This document shows positions 16,755-20,756 of a stretch of DNA of 20,756 nucleotides, one piece after another. The stretch is from NCBI GenBank assembly GCA_903884915.1, contig CAISGS010000173.1, positions 1-20,756 on the forward strand. Reading direction: 5' to 3'. The translations under genes were made by a program, and so were the position numbers. The notes beneath the pieces are model-generated. The model saw nothing but the letters and a program-made list of their open reading frames with translations. It did not search any database and was not told the DNA's origin. Every line of letters starts with the position of its first letter. Positions within the stretch are counted from its first letter, which is position 1. Source of the stretch: an uncultured Caulobacteraceae bacterium (GTDB taxonomy: Bacteria; Pseudomonadota; Alphaproteobacteria; Caulobacterales; Caulobacteraceae).

Positions 16755-16767
16755 TGAATTTAATTCA
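16755..16767. promoter_or_regulatory. TGAA-N5-TTCA dyad, candidate RpiR operator (site 2)
   Basis: TGAATTTAATTCA is a perfect palindrome about a central T and the most symmetric of the three sites. It sits 98 bases before the phnD start, a suitable place to control the phnDCE-rpiR operon and hence the regulator's own synthesis. Confidence 0.5.
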
Positions 16768-16866
16768 ATTATTTTTTCGACCGTCCCTCATAACCGCTCA
16801 GTCGGATGCCTTTGGGCTATTTTTAAAATACGCAAAATGGCGCACCTAACCGAAAAACCCGTCGTT

Positions 16867-16884
16867 ATTTCACTTAAATGTCAC
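16867..16884 (+). promoter_or_regulatory. Pho-box-like direct repeat before phosphoesterase gene
   Basis: ATTTCAC-TTAA-ATGTCAC has the 7-4-7 layout of a PhoB box and matches the E. coli consensus at 10 of 14 half-site positions. GCTAAT (16893-16898), a weak -10, follows eight bases later. The spacer TTAA is identical to that of the repeat at 12086-12103. It points to the phosphoesterase gene, 219 bases downstream, but could serve both directions. Confidence 0.5.
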
Positions 16885-16957
16885 GCGACTTCGCTAATCT
16901 GACCAATATCGAGCGTTTTAGGCGGTGAATATTACCTGTTCCGAATTGCAGGCGGGT

Positions 16958-16970
16958 TGAATAAAATTCA
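16958..16970. promoter_or_regulatory. TGAA-N5-TTCA dyad, candidate RpiR operator (site 3)
   Basis: TGAATAAAATTCA has 5-bp arms (TGAAT/ATTCA) and lies 74 bases past the Pho-box-like repeat, where a bound repressor would block transcription toward the phosphoesterase and the FecA-like receptor. Confidence 0.5.
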
Positions 16971-17102
16971 TTTCCAGGGCGCTTGAAACCTTTTGTCTCA
17001 AGCAGTTGCCATCGGTTGGCGGGTAAGGGCGGTTCGCTCAAACCATTGAGATTGAGATTCACGTCCACCTCATCTGATGAGTTCCAACGGAAAGATCCCA
17101 AA

Positions 17103-19685
17103 ATGACCCGCATCCTGTCATCCTGTTGTTTCGCCTTGGCCCTGCTCGCCAGTGGATCGGTGTCGGCTTTGGCCCAGTCGATCGACCAGCCCCTTCGTTC
17201 GGTGACCGATCCTGGCGTCATTACGACACGCCAAGCCATTACGCCTGCCGGTGTGCAGACCGTTTTTAAAGGCCGGGTACAGGGCGTTCAGTTTGGTAAG
17301 GCTGGCGAGCTCTTTGTGATCACAAGAACCCATCTCTATCAGCTGGATTGGCTAGAAAACCGAGTCATTTCTAGCCATGAACTTGGCAAGGGCGGTGTGG
17401 CGGGCCTGCGAGGTCTTGCCTATGATCGCCAGAGCGACCAGAGCGTTGTGACCTATGTTGAAGGTGCAGGCTCACCCGACAAGGGACGTGTGCGCGTGGC
17501 TGAGGTTGGCGCAGGTGGGCTGCGTGCGATTGGCACCCCCCTTGGGCTTAACAATGTTGGGGAGGTGAGCCTAGCCGATGGCAAGGCAATCGTTCCTTTG
17601 ATGTTTGACAACCGCATCGCCATCATAGATCGCGCGACCGGTGCCCGGACCGATGTCGATGTCGGCGTTGCCCCCTTTGCGAGCCTTATTGCAGACAACA
17701 TGGCCTATGTGTCGAACTGGGGCGGTCAAAAGGCTGTCAAGGGTCAGGCCAGCGCGCCAACCGGCTTGGAACCTGATGCCGATCTGGTGCGGATTGATGC
17801 CAAAGGTGTTGCCCTGGCAGGCACCGTTTCAGTAATCGACCTAAAGACCAATCGGCTGGTTGGTACTGTACCCACCGGAAGACACCCAACGGGCCTCGCG
17901 TTCAATCGCAAGACCGGACTGCTGTATGTCGCAAATTCTAACGACGATTCCATCTCCGTCATCGATAGCAGGACCCGCCAAGTTCAATCCACCATTGCCC
18001 TGCAGCCCTTTGTACGGGCAATCAAGGGCATCGCCCCGAACAGTCTTGTCGTCGATCAAGAGCGTCAACGCCTCTATATCACCTGCGGCGGCATCAATGC
18101 GGTCATCGTCTATGATCTGGTCAAGGAACAGATCCTAGGGATGATCCCAACCGGTTGGTATCCAGCCTCAATCGCGCTGGACGAAAGCGGAAAATCAATC
18201 GTTGTTGGTACGCTCCTTGGCGTTGGCTCCGGTCAGAATGACGGCGCGAACAAGCGGTTTGTTCACGCCAACCGCGGCACAGTCCATGTCATTGCCTTGC
18301 CCGATGACGCTCAACTGGCGAGCTATTCGGCGGCTGTGAGCGAAAACAACCGCATGGCCTTCATAAGCGCCCAAGCGCCGAAGCCCGATCTTACTGCCCA
18401 ACCAAAGGCGATTCCAAGCCGTTCGGGTGAGCCGTCCTTGATCCAGCACGTGGTCTATATTGTTAAAGAAAACCGCACCTATGATCAGCTCTTTGGCGAT
18501 CTTCCCCGCGGCAAGGGTGAGCCTTCCTTCGTGCTCTATGGCGCCGATGTCACCCCAAACCAGCGCAAGCTCGCGATGGAATTTGGTCTGCTGGATAACT
18601 TCTTCTCTTCTGGCGGCAATAGTGCCGATGGCCACCAGTGGGTGACGCAGGCCAATGAGGCCAGCTACACCCTGTGGCCGGGCTATTCTGGACGATCCTA
18701 CCCCTTTGATGGAACCGACCCTTTGGCCTACGCCTCGAGCGGGTTTATCTGGGACGCGGCCTTGGCTCAGAAAAAATCAGTCGCGGTCTTTGGGGAGTTT
18801 GCGCCTCGGGTGGGAGACCTATCAGCTGTTCCCGCCATGGCCCGCGTCGATTTGCTGAGCCGTTGGCAAGCCGGGGAAACCTTCAAGACAACCTGGAACA
18901 CGCACTCGCCCATTCCGCCCTTGGATGGTGTTCTGGTGCGTAATTTTCCGGGCTATTCCACCAACATCCCAGACGTTATCCGCTCGGCCCTCTTTGTAGA
19001 CCAGCTCAAGACCTATGAAGCCAATGGGATAATGCCAAACCTGACCATCATTCAACTTCCGTCTGATCATACCAATGGCACGAGCCCTAAAACCCACACG
19101 CCTAAGGCCATGGTTGCAGACAATGATTACGCGCTGGGCCAAGTTGTCGAAGCCCTAACCAAATCGCCATTTTGGCCTAAGATGGCGATCTTTGTGGTTG
19201 AGGACGACAGTCAAAACGGCGTTGACCATGTCGATGGACATCGCACCATTGCCCTGACCATCAGTCCCTATTCAAAGCGCGGCAGCGTCGACAGCACCTT
19301 CTATTCTCACCAGTCGATGCTCAAGACCATTGAGCAGATCCTAGCGCTTCCAACCCTTTCGATGTTCGACCTGATCGCCAACGATATGAGGGCCAGCTTC
19401 CAAGACACGCCCGATCTGCGTGGCTTCACCGCGATCCGGCCACAGCAGAGCCTGCAGGAACTTAACTCGGATCCATCGGCCCTGTCTAAAATCCAGCGCC
19501 GAGATGCCCTGGCCTCGGCGGCCATGCGCTGGGATGTGCCCGACGCGGTCCCGAGCGAGACCTTGAACCGGATCCTTTGGCATAAGGAAAAGGGCTATAA
19601 CGTGCCCTATCCGCAAGTGAATAGGGCCGTCTTTAGTCCCTTCCAAGTCGATCAAGAGGAAGACGAGGAAGCCAGCAACGAGTAA
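17103..19685 (+). CDS. Secreted bifunctional protein: YncE-type beta-propeller plus PF04185 phosphoesterase
   Basis: Periplasmic or exported phosphoesterase related to acid phosphatase AcpA and bacterial phospholipase C; 860 aa, the usual size for this fusion. The ATG at 17103 starts a clear signal peptide (TRILSSCCFALALLASGSVSALAQ) with GGAAAG eight bases upstream; the frame's earlier TTG at 16983 gives no sensible N-terminus. Residues about 60-430 form a YVTN-type propeller (repeats such as VSVIDLKTNRLVGTVPTGRHP and ILGMIPTGWYPASIALD). The phosphoesterase begins at VVYIVKENRTYDQLFG (about 449-464, metal-binding ENR), then SGGNSADGH (about 503), QLPSDHTNG (about 651) and VEDDSQNGVDHVDGHR (about 698). 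It is divergent from phnD and 37 bases before the FecA-like receptor gene, probably one transcript. Substrate unknown; a phosphate ester is likely. Confidence 0.9.
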   Translation: MTRILSSCCFALALLASGSVSALAQSIDQPLRSVTDPGVITTRQAITPAGVQTVFKGRVQGVQFGKAGELFVITRTHLYQLDWLENRVISSHELGKGGVAGLRGLAYDRQSDQSVVTYVEGAGSPDKGRVRVAEVGAGGLRAIGTPLGLNNVGEVSLADGKAIVPLMFDNRIAIIDRATGARTDVDVGVAPFASLIADNMAYVSNWGGQKAVKGQASAPTGLEPDADLVRIDAKGVALAGTVSVIDLKTNRLVGTVPTGRHPTGLAFNRKTGLLYVANSNDDSISVIDSRTRQVQSTIALQPFVRAIKGIAPNSLVVDQERQRLYITCGGINAVIVYDLVKEQILGMIPTGWYPASIALDESGKSIVVGTLLGVGSGQNDGANKRFVHANRGTVHVIALPDDAQLASYSAAVSENNRMAFISAQAPKPDLTAQPKAIPSRSGEPSLIQHVVYIVKENRTYDQLFGDLPRGKGEPSFVLYGADVTPNQRKLAMEFGLLDNFFSSGGNSADGHQWVTQANEASYTLWPGYSGRSYPFDGTDPLAYASSGFIWDAALAQKKSVAVFGEFAPRVGDLSAVPAMARVDLLSRWQAGETFKTTWNTHSPIPPLDGVLVRNFPGYSTNIPDVIRSALFVDQLKTYEANGIMPNLTIIQLPSDHTNGTSPKTHTPKAMVADNDYALGQVVEALTKSPFWPKMAIFVVEDDSQNGVDHVDGHRTIALTISPYSKRGSVDSTFYSHQSMLKTIEQILALPTLSMFDLIANDMRASFQDTPDLRGFTAIRPQQSLQELNSDPSALSKIQRRDALASAAMRWDVPDAVPSETLNRILWHKEKGYNVPYPQVNRAVFSPFQVDQEEDEEASNE

Positions 19686-19722
19686 ATAGCCCCCCTAAGA
19701 ATGTGAAGATGAGAAAGCCATT

Positions 19723-20756
19723 ATGAGTAGCCTATTTGTTTCGACCATGCTTGCGGTCACGACCGCCGTCTGCCTGTTGCCTTTGACAGGTCAGGCGGCG
19801 GCCCTCGATGAGGCCGCTGAGGCAACCATTACCGTGCATGGTATCCTTCGCGAACCCCTGCGCGATCTGCCCGGCTCGGTTCATCTGATTGATCATGATC
19901 AATTGGAGGTGATGCATCCCCTCACGGTCAAGGAAGTGCTGCGGCGCGCGCCGGGGATCCAGATCATCGATGAAGATATTCTTGGACTGAAGCTCAACAT
20001 ATCCGTTCGAGGTCTAAATGCCCGCCGCTCGGGTCGAACCCTCTTGATGGAGGATGGGGCTCCCATTCAACCGGCACCCTATGCAGACCCTTCTGCCCAT
20101 TATTATCCGCCCATCGAACGTATTGACCGCATCGAGTTTCGCCGCGGTTCTGGCCAGGTTCTCTATGGTCCCCAATCGATCGGCGGCGCCATAAATTTCA
20201 TCACCGCCCCAGTGCCCACTGCGCCAGAAACCACAATGACCCTAGCTGCAGGGGAGGGGGACTATCGGCTCTATAGTCTTTCAACTTCCGTTGGAGATTC
20301 AACCAAAGGCGCGCTGCTTCATCTCATTGAAAAACAGAGCAACGGTATCCGAATGGGTCATTTCAGCCGTTCTCGGGAGGCGGCTCTTAAGACGCAGCTG
20401 GCATTGGCGAACCATCAAACCTTTACCCTTAAAGCCACCTATTCACTCGAAGACACTCGTCTGACCGAAGGGGGGCTTACACAGGCAAGGTACGATACAA
20501 GTCCCTATGCCAACCCCTTTCAAAATGATGAGTTCAACCTGCGCCGGTTGGCACTGCAAGCCCTTCACGATTTGGACTTAAGTGAGGGGACAAAGGTTTC
20601 GTCCCAGGTCTATTTTTCGGACACATTTCGGGCATCCTATCGACAGGCCGATACCTCAACCGATTCTATGACTGCCAATCCAGCGACCGGGTGCGTTGGG
20701 GCAAATCGTTTAGACTATGAGGGCTATGCGCAATTTTGTGGCAACAAGATGCGGCC
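19723..20756 (+). CDS. FecA-like TonB-dependent receptor, partial (runs off window end)
   Basis: Outer-membrane active importer; 344 complete codons are present and the rest of the barrel lies beyond the window. A signal peptide covers about residues 1-27 (MLAVTTAVCLLPLTGQAAA). The plug has LRRAPGIQIIDED (73-85), LNISVRGLNARRSGRTLLMEDG (91-112), PYADPSAHYYPPIERIDRIEFRRGSGQVLYGPQSIGGAINFI (119-160), a pattern of FecA-type receptors, which often carry iron chelates but also other ligands. There is only a weak ribosome-binding site (GAGAAA). It starts 37 bases after the phosphoesterase stop with no terminator between, so co-transcription is likely. Its ligand could be the substrate of that enzyme, or a ferric phosphate-type complex; the sequence does not decide. 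Confidence 0.91.
   Translation, partial: MSSLFVSTMLAVTTAVCLLPLTGQAAALDEAAEATITVHGILREPLRDLPGSVHLIDHDQLEVMHPLTVKEVLRRAPGIQIIDEDILGLKLNISVRGLNARRSGRTLLMEDGAPIQPAPYADPSAHYYPPIERIDRIEFRRGSGQVLYGPQSIGGAINFITAPVPTAPETTMTLAAGEGDYRLYSLSTSVGDSTKGALLHLIEKQSNGIRMGHFSRSREAALKTQLALANHQTFTLKATYSLEDTRLTEGGLTQARYDTSPYANPFQNDEFNLRRLALQALHDLDLSEGTKVSSQVYFSDTFRASYRQADTSTDSMTANPATGCVGANRLDYEGYAQFCGNKMR

Larger units (their letters stand above)
16658..17102. promoter_or_regulatory. Divergent control region between phnDCE-rpiR and the phosphoesterase gene
   Basis: This 445-base stretch has no credible gene and is markedly AT-rich at about 16730-16840. It holds two TGAA-N5-TTCA dyads (16755-16767, 16958-16970) and a plus-oriented Pho-box-like repeat (16867-16884). 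No clear -35/-10 pair was found for the minus-strand phnD promoter. If transcription starts soon after the Pho box, the phosphoesterase mRNA has a leader of about 200 bases. Confidence 0.6.

Noticed and set aside
1..20756. tRNA, rRNA, CRISPR array, insertion sequence or prophage genes
   Set aside because: No repeat-spacer pattern, transposase or integrase motif, or RNA-gene signature was seen in the sequence.

Overview
The window looks like chromosomal DNA of a moderately GC-rich alphaproteobacterium, most likely Caulobacterales or Sphingomonadales. The reasons are three TonB-dependent receptors in 21 kb, a long-form PhnE permease, an RpiR/SIS regulator, a CehA-type hydrolase and a YncE/phosphoesterase fusion protein. 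No rRNA, tRNA, insertion sequence, integrase or CRISPR array was seen. The taxonomic placement is an inference from gene content only.

Left part (1-9.7 kb): scattered hydrolase and redox genes. A TonB-dependent receptor (cut off at base 1) lies 99 bp downstream of a secreted amidohydrolase with a CIA30-like C-terminal domain, both on the minus strand. Then comes a compact MazEF toxin-antitoxin pair (+) with its own promoter and a strong bidirectional terminator. Next are a nitroreductase and an amidohydrolase-2 enzyme (probable minus-strand pair), a divergently transcribed secreted PHP/CehA-type metallohydrolase (+), and a convergent short-chain dehydrogenase (-).

Right part (9.7-20.76 kb): a coherent phosphorus-acquisition locus. 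It has a TonB-dependent receptor (-), a divergent HAD-IIA phosphatase (+), a minus-strand operon phnD-phnC-phnE-rpiR (binding protein, ATPase, permease, SIS-domain regulator), and a divergent plus-strand pair of a periplasmic beta-propeller/PF04185 phosphoesterase and a FecA-like TonB receptor (cut off at the right edge). No C-P lyase, phosphonatase or phosphite dehydrogenase gene is present, so the substrate may be an organophosphate ester rather than a phosphonate. The proposed flow is: outer-membrane receptors bring in a phosphorus compound, the periplasmic phosphoesterase trims it, the PhnDCE-type importer carries the product inward, and the HAD phosphatase finishes it. RpiR would sense a phosphorylated intermediate.

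Two regulatory signals support a single regulon. Pho-box-like direct repeats with an identical TTAA spacer lie before the first TonB receptor and before the phosphoesterase. Three copies of a 13-bp dyad, TGAA-N5-TTCA, occur in the window by hand scan, all in the two intergenic regions that control this locus; they are good candidates for the RpiR operator. The permease gene carries an apparent one-base insertion in a run of four C, which would break the importer unless it is a sequencing error or is bypassed.
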